A DNA stretch of 64,000 nucleotides, taken from assembly GCF_007673525.1 (NCBI RefSeq), contig NZ_VDZU01000001.1, positions 2,802,055 to 2,866,054 on the forward strand. The letters are read 5' to 3'. This stretch comes from Fictibacillus phosphorivorans (GTDB lineage Bacteria > Bacillota > Bacilli > Bacillales > Fictibacillaceae). Of this stretch, positions 35,061 through 42,870 are shown in pieces. Position 1 is the first letter of the stretch. Every line of letters starts with the position of its first letter. The notes beneath the pieces were generated by a model, which searched no databases, was not told the DNA's origin, and saw only the letters and a list, made by a program, of their open reading frames with translations. The position numbers and the translations under genes are program-made.

Positions 35061-35555
35061 ATGCTACAAACAGGAGACACGGCACCTGACTTTACGATTA
35101 AATCTGAAAATGGAGAATCTTTCTCACTTCATAACCACCTTGAAAACGATAATCGATTTCACTTACTTGTTTTTTTCAGAGGAGAATGGTGCCCCGTATG
35201 TAACGATCAATTGAAAGAGTTAGAGCAAAATATTGAAACATTTAATGAATTGAATACTCACATCTTAGCGATTTCTACTGATGAGGAACAAAATTTGAAG
35301 AAAATGAAAGAAAAACACGCTCTTTCTTTTCCGGTCTTTAGTGATATAGAAAGAGTTGCTGGAGAACCTTATGGCGTTCAATACCATAACGGAAAACTAT
35401 ATGACGATCATGGTGAACATGGAGAACCAGCATTATTTTTAGTAGATAATCAAAAAAGAGTTGTCTATTTTGATATTCAAACAGGACCATTTGGAAGACC
35501 TACTGCTGAAGATCTAAGAAAGACAATCAAATATATTAAAAAAACATTAAGATAA
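35061..35555 (+). CDS. Peroxiredoxin-like protein (AhpC/TSA fold)
   Basis: 164 residues from ATG 35061 (GGAGGG 6 bases upstream). Redoxin motif FRGEWCPVCNDQLKEL has C44 and C47, followed by ISTDEEQNLKKMKEKHALSFPVFSD. A CxxC in the active helix is typical of the BCP/ResA-like side of the family. It likely reduces peroxides in the cytosol. Single gene with a strong terminator. Confidence 0.88.
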   Translation: MLQTGDTAPDFTIKSENGESFSLHNHLENDNRFHLLVFFRGEWCPVCNDQLKELEQNIETFNELNTHILAISTDEEQNLKKMKEKHALSFPVFSDIERVAGEPYGVQYHNGKLYDDHGEHGEPALFLVDNQKRVVYFDIQTGPFGRPTAEDLRKTIKYIKKTLR

Positions 35556-35557
35556 AA

Positions 35558-35600
35558 CAAGACGACGAAATCAGGTGTTTCCCTGACTTCGTCGTCTTTT
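35558..35600. terminator. Intrinsic terminator
   Basis: Arms AAGACGACGAA/TTCGTCGTCTT plus inner TCAGG/CCTGA, with A and T runs at both ends. It lies between convergent genes. Confidence 0.85.
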
Positions 35601-35626
35601 ACCTTAAGACTGATGAAACAGCCAAC

Positions 35627-36079
35627 TTAATCTTCTTCTATTCCTACAAAATATTCGTTCTTCCGATAAGATAGAGCACTTACATGAGCAAGGAGCTCTT
35701 TATCATTTTCCACGCTCACTTCATACCAAGAGGTCCGATGATTACGTTTAATCTCTGTTGCTCTTGCCGTCACCTTATCCCCTCTTTGGCATGCAGCAAG
35801 ATACCCAATAGTAACAGAAAGTCCCACTGATGTTTTTCCATAGGAATTACATGCTACAGCAAAGACAAAATCAGCGATAGCAAATAATGCAGCTCCATGT
35901 GCTGTTCCATGAGCATTTAGCATATTTTCAGTGATTGTCATCTGTGCTTCTGCTGTACCTGGACCCACTTCTAATAATTCGATACCTAACCATTTTGCAA
36001 AAGTGTCATTTTGGAGCTTTTCCTTTATCTCCTCTCTATACTGAATATGCACATCATGATCGTCTCTTATTGTTTTCAT
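35627..36079 (-). CDS. PaaI-family hotdog thioesterase
   Basis: 150 residues from ATG 36079 (GAGGTG at 6 bases). Hotdog-fold signature NAHGTAHGAALFAIADFVFAVACNSYG carries the catalytic Asp in IADF. VGLSVTIGYLAACQRGDKVTARATEIKRN follows. PaaI-type enzymes hydrolyse acyl-CoA, often in phenylacetate or related degradation, but no such genes are nearby. Substrate unknown. Confidence 0.88.
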   Translation of the reverse strand: MKTIRDDHDVHIQYREEIKEKLQNDTFAKWLGIELLEVGPGTAEAQMTITENMLNAHGTAHGAALFAIADFVFAVACNSYGKTSVGLSVTIGYLAACQRGDKVTARATEIKRNHRTSWYEVSVENDKELLAHVSALSYRKNEYFVGIEED

Positions 36080-36215
36080 ATTTCTCACCTCACTATAAGA
36101 CATTCTGGGTTCAACAAATATTCACCTTCTTGCATATATAAGGATTGATACTTCACATTCTATACGAATACATTTAAAATAAAGTAACTAAACATATAAG
36201 AAAGGTCGGATTAAT

Positions 36216-36647
36216 ATGTCTCACTCTTCTGTTTCTATTCCAAGACCTTTAGTTCGAACAAATCAGTGGTTCATTTTTTTATCTACACTAGCTACTTGGC
36301 TAACTGGTCAACCATGGTTCTTATTACTTCCTTTAGTTGCCGGTCTTCTAGGAATGTTTTTTGATTACAATCCCATAATGAAAGCTGCTGCATTCTTTTT
36401 AAAAAAGAAACCTTCTGCGTACATTCCAGAGGATAAGGACCAGCAGAAGTTTAATCAGTTGATTGCGATCTCGCTTCTTGCAGTAGGTTTTCTGAGTTAT
36501 ATATTAGGTTGGAGTACTGTAGCATGGATTGCTACAATCATGGTTGCAACAGCTTCTTTTGTAGCGATACTCGGCTTTTGTATCGGATGTTTTATTAGGT
36601 TCAGATGGCAGCAATATCGTTACAAGAGAACTCAAGACTCAAACTAA
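36216..36647 (+). CDS. DUF4395 membrane protein
   Basis: 143 residues with four membrane helices. It begins SIPRPLVRTNQWFIFLSTLATWLTGQPW and ends with the hallmark GFCIGCFIRFRWQQYRYKR. Both are typical of DUF4395 proteins, which often accompany thiol-redox genes. Here it stands alone. Function unknown. Confidence 0.85.
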   Translation: MSHSSVSIPRPLVRTNQWFIFLSTLATWLTGQPWFLLLPLVAGLLGMFFDYNPIMKAAAFFLKKKPSAYIPEDKDQQKFNQLIAISLLAVGFLSYILGWSTVAWIATIMVATASFVAILGFCIGCFIRFRWQQYRYKRTQDSN

Positions 36648-36656
36648 AAAACACAA

Positions 36657-36692
36657 AAAACCATTGGCATTTAAAGGCGAATGGTTTTTCTT
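36657..36692 (+). terminator. Intrinsic terminator of the DUF4395 gene
   Basis: Arms AAAACCATT/AATGGTTTT with T5. It overlaps the end of a methyltransferase remnant on the other strand. Confidence 0.7.
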
Positions 36693-36826
36693 AATTTTAT
36701 TGCTTCAAATACTAAGTATTGCCTTGCATGAGTAGTTTCCTTACCACCTTCAAAATCAGCTATAACCTTAACCTCTGAAAGCCCAACATCCTTTAATATC
36801 ATTTTCATTTCTTCAATGCACACCAT
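36671..36826 (-). pseudogene. C-terminal remnant of a SAM-dependent methyltransferase
   Basis: A 51-codon minus-strand frame beginning MVCIEEMKMILKDVGLSEVK and continuing VIADFEGGKETTHARQYLVFEAI. This is the standard last 45 residues of class I methyltransferases (helix, then GF/GLSEVKVxADFxG, then a final strand). A stop codon lies 8 codons upstream and there is no ribosome site. The SAM-binding part is absent, so it is a decayed fragment. Its tail now serves as terminator for the DUF4395 gene. Confidence 0.65.
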
Positions 36827-36897
36827 CGAGTTGCAAAGCGTTTGAGCTCAGTTTGAATCAGACTTCCTTATTTTATTTTTTATTTTACTTAAAAATG

Positions 36898-36911
36898 AGT
36901 GAGTACTCACT
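36898..36911. promoter_or_regulatory. TetR-type operator 1
   Basis: Perfect 14-base palindrome AGTGAGTACTCACT, with identical flanking ATG to the second copy. Its last base is the first base of the -35 element. Confidence 0.75.
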
Positions 36912-36940
36912 TGACCGTTATCATCTCACTAACATATGAT
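36911..36940 (+). promoter_or_regulatory. Promoter of the ABC exporter operon
   Basis: TTGACC (36911-36916) and TATGAT (36935-36940) with an 18-base spacer. It is bracketed exactly by the two palindromes. Confidence 0.7.
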
Positions 36941-36950
36941 AGTGATAATG

Positions 36951-36964
36951 AGTGAGTACTCACT
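36951..36964. promoter_or_regulatory. TetR-type operator 2
   Basis: Second copy of AGTGAGTACTCACT, 53 bases from the first (about five helical turns). It is just downstream of the -10 and 10 bases before AAGGAGG. Confidence 0.75.
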
Positions 36965-36986
36965 AAATTTTCGAAGGAGGCTTAAT

Positions 36987-37715
36987 ATGGGATCTGTTAT
37001 TAAAGTAGCTAATGTTTCTAAGAATTATCGGTCTCATCAAGTATTGAAGAACATCGGCCTAACCGTAAACAAAAATGAGATCTATGGATTGTTGGGTCCT
37101 TCAGGAGCTGGAAAAACAACATTAGTTAAAATGATCGCGGGGATCGAGATTCCCACTTCTGGCAGTATAAGTGTTCTTGATTCATCCATGCCTAATCTTA
37201 AAATCATGACCCAAATTGGGTTTATGGCTCAATCTGACGCTCTTTACGGAGAATTAAGCGGAAGGGAAAACCTAGAATTCTTCTCATCCATTTATGGTCT
37301 AAAAGGACAAAAACAAAAAGAAAGGATTCATCAGGTTACTGAGCTCGTGAACCTTTCAAGCTTTCTACAAAAACCAGTCAATCAATATTCCGGCGGCATG
37401 AAACGAAGATTATCTTTAGCTGCTGCACTCTTACATGAACCACAGATCCTCATTCTTGATGAACCTACTGTAGGAATTGATCCCGTGCTCCGGCAATCGA
37501 TATGGGATGAACTTTATAAGTTAAGTAAGAGCGGAACTACGATTCTAGTTACGACACATGTAATGGATGAAGCTGAGAAATGCGGTCAGCTGGGAATGCT
37601 TCGTGATGGAAAGCTAATTGCCTCTGGAACACCACAAGAATTAAAGAATTTTACATCAAGTACTTCAATTGAAGACGCATTTCTCTATTTTGGAGGTGTC
37701 CATCGTGAGAATTAA
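36987..37715 (+). CDS. ABC transporter ATP-binding protein
   Basis: 242 residues from ATG 36987 (AAGGAGG at 6 bases). Walker A GPSGAGKTT, signature YSGGMKRR, Walker B LILDEPTVGIDP, switch His in TTHVMDEAE. It is of the CcmA/NatA exporter type. Its stop lies 11 bases inside the permease gene (GTG start), so translation is coupled. With the permease and TetR gene it resembles drug or antimicrobial-lipid efflux sets. Confidence 0.93.
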   Translation: MGSVIKVANVSKNYRSHQVLKNIGLTVNKNEIYGLLGPSGAGKTTLVKMIAGIEIPTSGSISVLDSSMPNLKIMTQIGFMAQSDALYGELSGRENLEFFSSIYGLKGQKQKERIHQVTELVNLSSFLQKPVNQYSGGMKRRLSLAAALLHEPQILILDEPTVGIDPVLRQSIWDELYKLSKSGTTILVTTHVMDEAEKCGQLGMLRDGKLIASGTPQELKNFTSSTSIEDAFLYFGGVHREN

Positions 37716-38739
37716 AGCATTAGTCATTAGGATTATCAGACAATTCATAAGGGACAAACGCACACTTGCCATGATGTTTATTGCCCCTCTTCTCATATTA
37801 ACGCTTGTGAATCTCGTTTTCTCAAGCAATGATTATGAACCTAAAATCGGGGTTGTAAGTGATCAAAAAATTGTAGACCTACTGAGATCGTCAGATAATG
37901 CTTTCTTCGCTTATCAAAATGCGTCAATAGCTCACCAAGATTTAGCAGATGAAAAACTTGATGCTGTTCTTGAAGTTACATTACCTTCTACTTCCATTAC
38001 ACTAGAAGGAAGTAATCCTACAGCAAACAAGTCTTCGATTACAACGATTGAAAAAGCCTTGAGATCACTTCCGAATCAAGACACTGAAAAAACAAAAAAC
38101 GCCCCCGAAATCAATTATTTGCATGGTTCTGCTGATATGGAAACTTTTGACTATATCGGCCCGTTCTTGATCGGATTTTTCATTTTCTTTTTCGTATTCT
38201 TAATCTCTGGGGTATCATTTTTACGCGAAAGAACGACTGGAACACTTGAGCGGCTGCTCGCTACGCCGATGCGTAGATGGGAGATGGTAGTTGGATATGT
38301 AATAGGCTTTGGCATTTTCACCATTTTACAATCGGCTATCATCGTTTCCTTTGCGATCTATATTCTTGATATCATGATGGCTGGGTCTATTTGGTTAGTT
38401 ATTTTAATTACACTCATGCTTGCGATAACCGCACTTTCACTTGGAACTTTGCTTTCTGCTTTTGCCACCAATGAACTACAGATGATTCAGTTCATCCCGC
38501 TTGTCGTTGTGCCTCAAGTATTTTTCTCAGGTTTGTTTTCTATTGAAACGATGGCAGAATGGCTTAAGCCTTTAAGCATTATTATGCCCTTAACATACGG
38601 AGGAGAAGCGATTCGGGATGTTATGATTCAAGGTGACGGGTGGAATGATATATACGGAAACGTTCTTGTCCTTATTGGTTTCTCCCTTTTATTTATGATA
38701 CTAAATGTACTCGCGTTGAAAAAACACCGCAAACTCTAA
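37705..38739 (+). CDS. ABC-2 type exporter permease
   Basis: 344 residues from GTG 37705 (GGAGGTG at 7 bases). One N-terminal helix, a long extracytoplasmic loop (about 45-150), then five helices. The ABC-2 signature VSFLRERTTGTLERLLATPMRRWEMVVGY is near residue 170. Partner of the upstream ATPase; substrate unknown. Regulated by the operators before the ATPase gene. Confidence 0.92.
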   Translation: MRIKALVIRIIRQFIRDKRTLAMMFIAPLLILTLVNLVFSSNDYEPKIGVVSDQKIVDLLRSSDNAFFAYQNASIAHQDLADEKLDAVLEVTLPSTSITLEGSNPTANKSSITTIEKALRSLPNQDTEKTKNAPEINYLHGSADMETFDYIGPFLIGFFIFFFVFLISGVSFLRERTTGTLERLLATPMRRWEMVVGYVIGFGIFTILQSAIIVSFAIYILDIMMAGSIWLVILITLMLAITALSLGTLLSAFATNELQMIQFIPLVVVPQVFFSGLFSIETMAEWLKPLSIIMPLTYGGEAIRDVMIQGDGWNDIYGNVLVLIGFSLLFMILNVLALKKHRKL

Positions 38740-38813
38740 GGTATAGCGTTTGTACTACCTATCAATAGTGTCTATAATGAAGAAAATGTACGATTATAAA
38801 AGGAGTAGCTGTA

Positions 38814-39470
38814 ATGTCCAATTCCGAGTGGATTCATGACCTAATTAACGAACACGATGCTCCCACAATGAGCGATAAACAGCGAAAGATTCTTGAAGCT
38901 GCCATCGATACTTTCTCAGAAAAAGGATATGCCGCTTCTTCTACGAGTGAGATCGCAAAAAAAGCAGGGGTTGCTGAAGGTACAATTTTTCGTCATTTCA
39001 AAACGAAAAAAGAGCTATTGCTTGCCATCGTGACACCAACTGTCGCTAAATTCGTTGCGCCTTTCTTCATAAAGTCTTTTGCAAAAGAAGTATTCGAGAA
39101 CGAATATGAACACTATGAAGATTTTATAAGAGTCGTTGCTAAAAACAGACTGGAATTCGTTCGAAAACAGTTTCCTGTCTTAAAAATATTCATTCAAGAG
39201 ATCGCTTTTCATGATGAATTACGTGAACCGTTCCAAAAACTTTTCACTGAACATGTGTATCAAAAGTTCAAGAAGGTCATCGAGCATTTCCAAGAAAAAG
39301 GAGAGATTGTTTCTCTTCCTCCGGAAACGATTATGCGCATGACAGCATCTAGTATCATAGGGTATATCTTGCCACGTTTTCTTCTTTTTTCGGATAAAGA
39401 GTGGGATGACGAAAAAGAAATTGATCAGATCGTAGCGTTTATCATGTATGGTCTTACAGGAAAACAATAA
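38814..39470 (+). CDS. TetR/AcrR family regulator
   Basis: 218 residues. The DNA-binding part is ILEAAIDTFSEKGYAASSTSEIAKKAGVAEGTIFRHFKTKKELL (about 24-68). The ligand domain is divergent, as usual. It follows the exporter genes by 74 bases and probably represses them via the twin palindromes at 36898 and 36951. Ribosome site AAAGGAG upstream. Confidence 0.93.
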   Translation: MSNSEWIHDLINEHDAPTMSDKQRKILEAAIDTFSEKGYAASSTSEIAKKAGVAEGTIFRHFKTKKELLLAIVTPTVAKFVAPFFIKSFAKEVFENEYEHYEDFIRVVAKNRLEFVRKQFPVLKIFIQEIAFHDELREPFQKLFTEHVYQKFKKVIEHFQEKGEIVSLPPETIMRMTASSIIGYILPRFLLFSDKEWDDEKEIDQIVAFIMYGLTGKQ

Positions 39471-39473
39471 CGA

Positions 39474-39513
39474 AAAAACAGAACCCGCTTTTTAAAAAGC
39501 GGGTTCTGTTTTT
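39474..39513. terminator. Bidirectional terminator
   Basis: A long perfect stem AAAACAGAACCCGC/GCGGGTTCTGTTTT around an A/T-rich loop. It serves the TetR gene and the minus-strand small peptide gene. Confidence 0.88.
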
Positions 39514-39652
39514 ATTCGACTAGGATTTGGGGTTCAGGGGTAAAGTGAGAAAGTTGAACCTTCGTATCAGTAGTTGTCGGTGACATCACTTTAGCTGCAG
39601 GACTAAAAGCAATGAATAAACAAATGATGACAAATATATTCACTTTCTTCAT
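39512..39652 (-). CDS. 46-residue secreted peptide precursor
   Basis: ATG with GGGAGGTG and 7-base spacing, an excellent site, and a strong terminator at the stop codon. Residues 1-20 form a signal peptide (MKKVNIFVIICLFIAFSPAA). The remaining 26 residues (KVMSPTTTDTKVQLSHFTPE and PQILVE) are Thr/Pro-rich and without Cys. Size and layout recall Phr-type signalling peptides of Bacillus, but no Rap gene is adjacent. I do not recognise the family. Confidence 0.72.
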   Translation of the reverse strand: MKKVNIFVIICLFIAFSPAAKVMSPTTTDTKVQLSHFTPEPQILVE

Positions 39653-39732
39653 ATACTCACCTCCCTACTATTTCCTTTATGTTCACATTATTTCTGGATT
39701 CACCATATACATTACCCGAGAACCTCTCATCC

Positions 39733-40020
39733 TCAAGCCTGTTTTTTTGGCGTGATCGGCTTTAATGTGCTTTTTTCACTTAATAGGATGATGAACAAGC
39801 AAACAGCAAGTATTAAAAATATCACGCCAGATCCCATAAACCCATTAGCATAGGATAGTATATCTTCAGTAGGAACACTCTCATTGATCTCTATCCCTAA
39901 AAAATATACACCGATTCCATCACCGTCCACGGAGTGTTTTGCAATCTCTCTTAAGTTCAGTCCTTGCGTTAACAATAAAATGCCTATTATAGAAAACAGG
40001 ATTCCTATTACCCATCTCAT
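39733..40020 (-). CDS. Small membrane protein, unknown function
   Basis: 95 residues with helices at about 3-22 and 60-82. Between them is a polar loop (REIAKHSVDGDGIGVYFLGIEIN). Its ATG overlaps the TGA of the upstream VOC gene (ATGA), so translation is coupled. No family recognised. Confidence 0.72.
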   Translation of the reverse strand: MRWVIGILFSIIGILLLTQGLNLREIAKHSVDGDGIGVYFLGIEINESVPTEDILSYANGFMGSGVIFLILAVCLFIILLSEKSTLKPITPKKQA

Positions 40021-40457
40021 CTTTCAATCTCTGAAAAAGCTTCTTTTTGTAAAGCTTTAAATCTCGGACTCAGAACACTCCAAACATCAAAAAGATTCCC
40101 TTCTAGATCAGAAAAAACAAAATTCTTACCAGTATGTCCTCGATCTTCAATATCACCTGTTTGAATGCCCTGTTCTTTAAATTCAGTATGCAACGTATAC
40201 AAATCTTCCAACCCGTCTACTTCAAACGTTAAAGAAAACCTTTTGTTTCCGTTATAGTCAGTAAAGTTTGAAGTCTCACCTTCTAATGATCGCACAAGAA
40301 AAAAACTTTGGTCTGCTAGATTAAGAATGGCTTTTTCATCATCACCATAACTTATCCTTGCCCCAAGCTTTTCTGCGTACCATTTAGCAGAATGTTCTAC
40401 ATCCTTAACAGGCACATAAGTCGTACCAACACGAATTAACTTTTCACTCAAGGACAT
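40017..40457 (-). CDS. VOC-superfamily (glyoxalase/dioxygenase-fold) protein
   Basis: 146 residues with two beta-alpha-beta3 modules: VGTTYVPVKDVEHSAKWYAEKLG, then KNFVFSDLEGNLFDVWSV. Metal ligands are not fully conserved (the usual His near residue 11 is Thr/Tyr). Resistance, isomerase or dioxygenase activity cannot be told apart. Coupled to the small membrane protein downstream. Confidence 0.85.
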   Translation of the reverse strand: MSLSEKLIRVGTTYVPVKDVEHSAKWYAEKLGARISYGDDEKAILNLADQSFFLVRSLEGETSNFTDYNGNKRFSLTFEVDGLEDLYTLHTEFKEQGIQTGDIEDRGHTGKNFVFSDLEGNLFDVWSVLSPRFKALQKEAFSEIER

Positions 40458-40591
40458 TCCCTCCTCATGACATTGAATTAATTATATAAAAATTTCTTCT
40501 AATAAAAGAAAAATCCTCCATAAAAACAAGGGAACTTAGTTAAATAAAGAGAAATAGTACAGGAATAAAGTAGCGGGAGAGTGAATACTTC

Positions 40592-40978
40592 ATGAATGAA
40601 TATCAATTTAAGAATACAATCCCTGTCCTTCGAATATTTGATGAAAATAAGGCAAGGGAATTCTACATAGATTTCCTTGGATTCTCGATAGATTGGGAAC
40701 ATCGTTACGAAGAAGATTTTCCAATTTATATGCAGGTTTCACTTGGGGATTGCTCCCTACATCTGTCTGAGCATCATGGTGATTCAAGTCCTGGAATTAA
40801 ACTAAGGGTACACGTTGAAGGTATCCAAGCCTACCATCAATTCTTGGCTGAAAAAAATTATAAATTTGCTAGACCAGGACTAGAAGAGGCACATGGCTTT
40901 AAAGAAGTTAGAGTTGGTGATCCGTTCGGAAACGAATTTTGTTTTGTTGAAAAGATTGAATCTCTAAAGTCTTTGTAA
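40592..40978 (+). CDS. VOC-superfamily protein, bleomycin-resistance-like
   Basis: 128 residues. Pattern TIPVLRIFDENKAREFYIDFLGFSIDWEHRYEEDFPIYMQVSLGDCSLHLSEHHGD and C-terminal VGDPFGNEFCFVEK resemble Ble-type binding proteins of the glyoxalase group. The ligand is unknown. It is divergent from the VOC gene at 40017, so the two may be distant duplicates. Confidence 0.87.
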   Translation: MNEYQFKNTIPVLRIFDENKAREFYIDFLGFSIDWEHRYEEDFPIYMQVSLGDCSLHLSEHHGDSSPGIKLRVHVEGIQAYHQFLAEKNYKFARPGLEEAHGFKEVRVGDPFGNEFCFVEKIESLKSL

Positions 40979-40987
40979 GCAAACGAA

Positions 40988-41021
40988 TAAAAGACACCTG
41001 TAGTTATCCAGGTGTCTTTTA
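40988..41021. terminator. Bidirectional terminator
   Basis: Arms AAAAGACACCTG/CAGGTGTCTTTT between convergent genes. Confidence 0.87.
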
Positions 41022-41025
41022 TACT

Positions 41026-42183
41026 TTATTCTAGCGCTCTTTTTGCTAACGTATTAATAACCATATCATCCATCGGAGGGTTATGAAGTCCTGCTCGAAC
41101 ATCACGATAATGTCTTTGTAAGGGGTTAGACATAGCTAAACTTCTTGCTCCAACAATCCGCATAGCTAGATCGACCACTCTTGCTGCTGCATTTGTTACG
41201 ATGTGTTTTACTGCCATTAATTCTGGACCCATTTGCATTCTAAAATGAGGTTCATTTACCCATCTATGTGCAACACTGTACAATACTTCTCTTGCATGTA
41301 AGAGCTCTAGCTCCATCTCTCCAACTTTTCGTTGCACTTCTGGCACCTCTCCAATCGGTCCTGGCAAACTATTTGGTTGATACGTTTTCGCAAATTGAAC
41401 GGCTTCATTGCGAGCTGCAACCGCAACACCGATGTAACATGCTGGTATGTGAAGCAGCCATGCTTTTGGGAGTTCGCTCTTGCCTCGATCTTGTTCGACT
41501 AGTGCATTGTTACTCACTTTTACATCCTTCAAGATAAGATCATCACTTCGGGTTCCGCGCATCGCTACTGTGTCCCACGTTTCTTCAATCGACACACCTT
41601 CAGATTTCATAGAGATCATGAAATTCCCTTTTTTACCTGTATCTCCAATCTGTGCTGAAACAATCACATAATCGAGCGCAGGTGCCATGGAAGTGAAGGT
41701 TTTCCTACCATTGATAATCCACTCATTCCCTTTTTGAACGGCAGTTGTTTGCGGCATTCCTCCGCGAGTAGGACTTCCTGTTGCCGGCTCCGTTGCTGCC
41801 CTGTTAACTAAAATTTGTTCATACACTACTTTTTCACACAACGTCTTAAAAGTTTCTTCATCCCAAGTCCGCTCTTCAGCAAGTTCTAAAAAACAGCCGA
41901 GGTGCCATCCGAGACACAACGCAGTAGCAGCGTCACCCGTCGCGATCCTTTCTTGTAAAAGAACAAATTCATACAAACTTAACCCTTCTCCTCCAAATTC
42001 AGTTGGAACAGTTAGAGATAAGTACCCCGCTTGTTTTAATTCATCAACATTTTCAAATGGAAATTCACCTTTTTGATCATATGTGTCCGCTCTCTTAGCA
42101 AATCCACCTGCGAGCGTATCAATCTTATCAAACCATTCTCGTTGTTTCTCTGTTTTTATATACGTTTCATATAGATAATCCAC
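41026..42183 (-). CDS. Acyl-CoA dehydrogenase family protein (YdbM-like)
   Basis: About 385 residues. FAD/acyl-CoA motifs are visible: LTVPTEFGGEGLSLYEF, ATEPATGSPTRGG and TFTSMAPALDYVIVSAQ. The C-terminal helical domain has RHYRDVRAGLHNPPMDDMV. It resembles the DszC/SfnB side of the family. Start unclear: GTG 42183 behind AAGGG, or TTG 42207. CATACACT (42241-42234, minus) matches a sporulation sigma-E -10 box, and I recall ydbM of B. subtilis as SigE-dependent, but no convincing -35 is seen. Confidence 0.87.
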   Translation of the reverse strand: MDYLYETYIKTEKQREWFDKIDTLAGGFAKRADTYDQKGEFPFENVDELKQAGYLSLTVPTEFGGEGLSLYEFVLLQERIATGDAATALCLGWHLGCFLELAEERTWDEETFKTLCEKVVYEQILVNRAATEPATGSPTRGGMPQTTAVQKGNEWIINGRKTFTSMAPALDYVIVSAQIGDTGKKGNFMISMKSEGVSIEETWDTVAMRGTRSDDLILKDVKVSNNALVEQDRGKSELPKAWLLHIPACYIGVAVAARNEAVQFAKTYQPNSLPGPIGEVPEVQRKVGEMELELLHAREVLYSVAHRWVNEPHFRMQMGPELMAVKHIVTNAAARVVDLAMRIVGARSLAMSNPLQRHYRDVRAGLHNPPMDDMVINTLAKRALE

Positions 42184-42345
42184 CTGACGACAATCCCTTC
42201 TTAACAAATCAGAACAGTATGGTTTTAAGATATAGTGTATGCCTTTTTCATAAAAAACGGCAAGGTAAAAGCCCTATCAATGTAATTAACAAAAACTGCT
42301 CTCTTAAAAGGTACTATATAGGAGGAAAAAAATATTGATTACACA

Positions 42346-42374
42346 TTTACAAGAACACATGTTCGTGTTATGAT
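42346..42374 (+). promoter_or_regulatory. Promoter with embedded LexA (DinR) box
   Basis: TTTACA (42346-42351), a 17-base spacer and TATGAT (42369-42374). The spacer holds AGAACACATGTTCG, with the perfect palindromic core GAACACATGTTC (42353-42364). It fits the Bacillus LexA consensus CGAACRNRYGTTYC at 12 of 14 positions. A repressor here would block RNA polymerase. Confidence 0.65.
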
Positions 42375-42380
42375 AAATTC

Positions 42381-42450
42381 AGGTTAGATATTCCAACGAC
42401 TAACCTCCCCACCAGTTAGAGACCGGCTTACCAGCCGGTCGTATTTTTTC
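42381..42450 (+). ncRNA. Candidate short SOS-controlled RNA (about 70 nt)
   Basis: Between the LexA-box promoter and a strong terminator there are about 70 bases with no start codon plus ribosome site. The segment GGTTAG (42382-42387) can pair with CTAACC (42399-42404). CTAAC can alternatively pair with GTTAG (42414-42418). So the RNA has two mutually exclusive stems before the terminator hairpin. It is convergent with the CBS-protein gene. Could also be the remains of an SOS gene. Confidence 0.45.
42421..42450 (+). terminator. Strong intrinsic terminator of the putative short RNA
   Basis: Stem GACCGGCT/AGCCGGTC with a TACC loop, then GTATTTTTT on the plus strand. The minus strand lacks a T-run, so it is oriented to the plus-strand unit. 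Confidence 0.8.
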
Positions 42451-42456
42451 TATCTA

Positions 42457-42858
42457 TTACGTTGACTTTTTTCTTAAGTATTGAATAATATCCATTCTAC
42501 GAATAATGCCGATAAATACCTCGTTGTCATCAACTACAGGCACAAAGTTTTGTACTTCAACTAGTATCATTAAATCTTCCATCTCTGCATCTATATGCAC
42601 AGGCTGATAATCTCTATTCACCTTCATATCTTTGATATAATGGTGATTGCACGTTTGAAAAGTAAGACCTTCTGTATTCTTAATTTTCCATAACAAATCA
42701 CCTTCTGTGATTGTTTTAATATATCGTCCGTTTTCATCGACTACAGGGACTGCTGTATATCGATGGTGTTCCATCTTTTCAAGAGTCTGCCTGACTGTTG
42801 ATGCCGCTTGTATACAAACCACTTCACTTTTTGGTAAAAGAAAAAATGCTATATTCAT
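42457..42858 (-). CDS. CBS-domain pair protein, last gene of the kdp cluster
   Basis: 133 residues consisting of two CBS motifs (about 12-65 and 75-130; YTAVPVVDENGRYIKTITEGDLL and FVPVVDDNEVFIGIIRRMDIIQYL). CBS pairs bind adenine nucleotides, in some potassium proteins c-di-AMP. It lies 12 bases after the truncated kdpD with GGGAAG upstream. A role as nucleotide sensor for Kdp is inferred from position. Confidence 0.85.
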   Translation of the reverse strand: MNIAFFLLPKSEVVCIQAASTVRQTLEKMEHHRYTAVPVVDENGRYIKTITEGDLLWKIKNTEGLTFQTCNHHYIKDMKVNRDYQPVHIDAEMEDLMILVEVQNFVPVVDDNEVFIGIIRRMDIIQYLRKKST

Positions 42859-42870
42859 TTTCTTCCCTTT

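Noticed and set aside
42334..42372. TTG-started 12-codon frame behind AGGAGG just before the LexA-box promoter
   Set aside because: It lies upstream of the predicted transcription start and covers the promoter itself; the peptide is too short to support.
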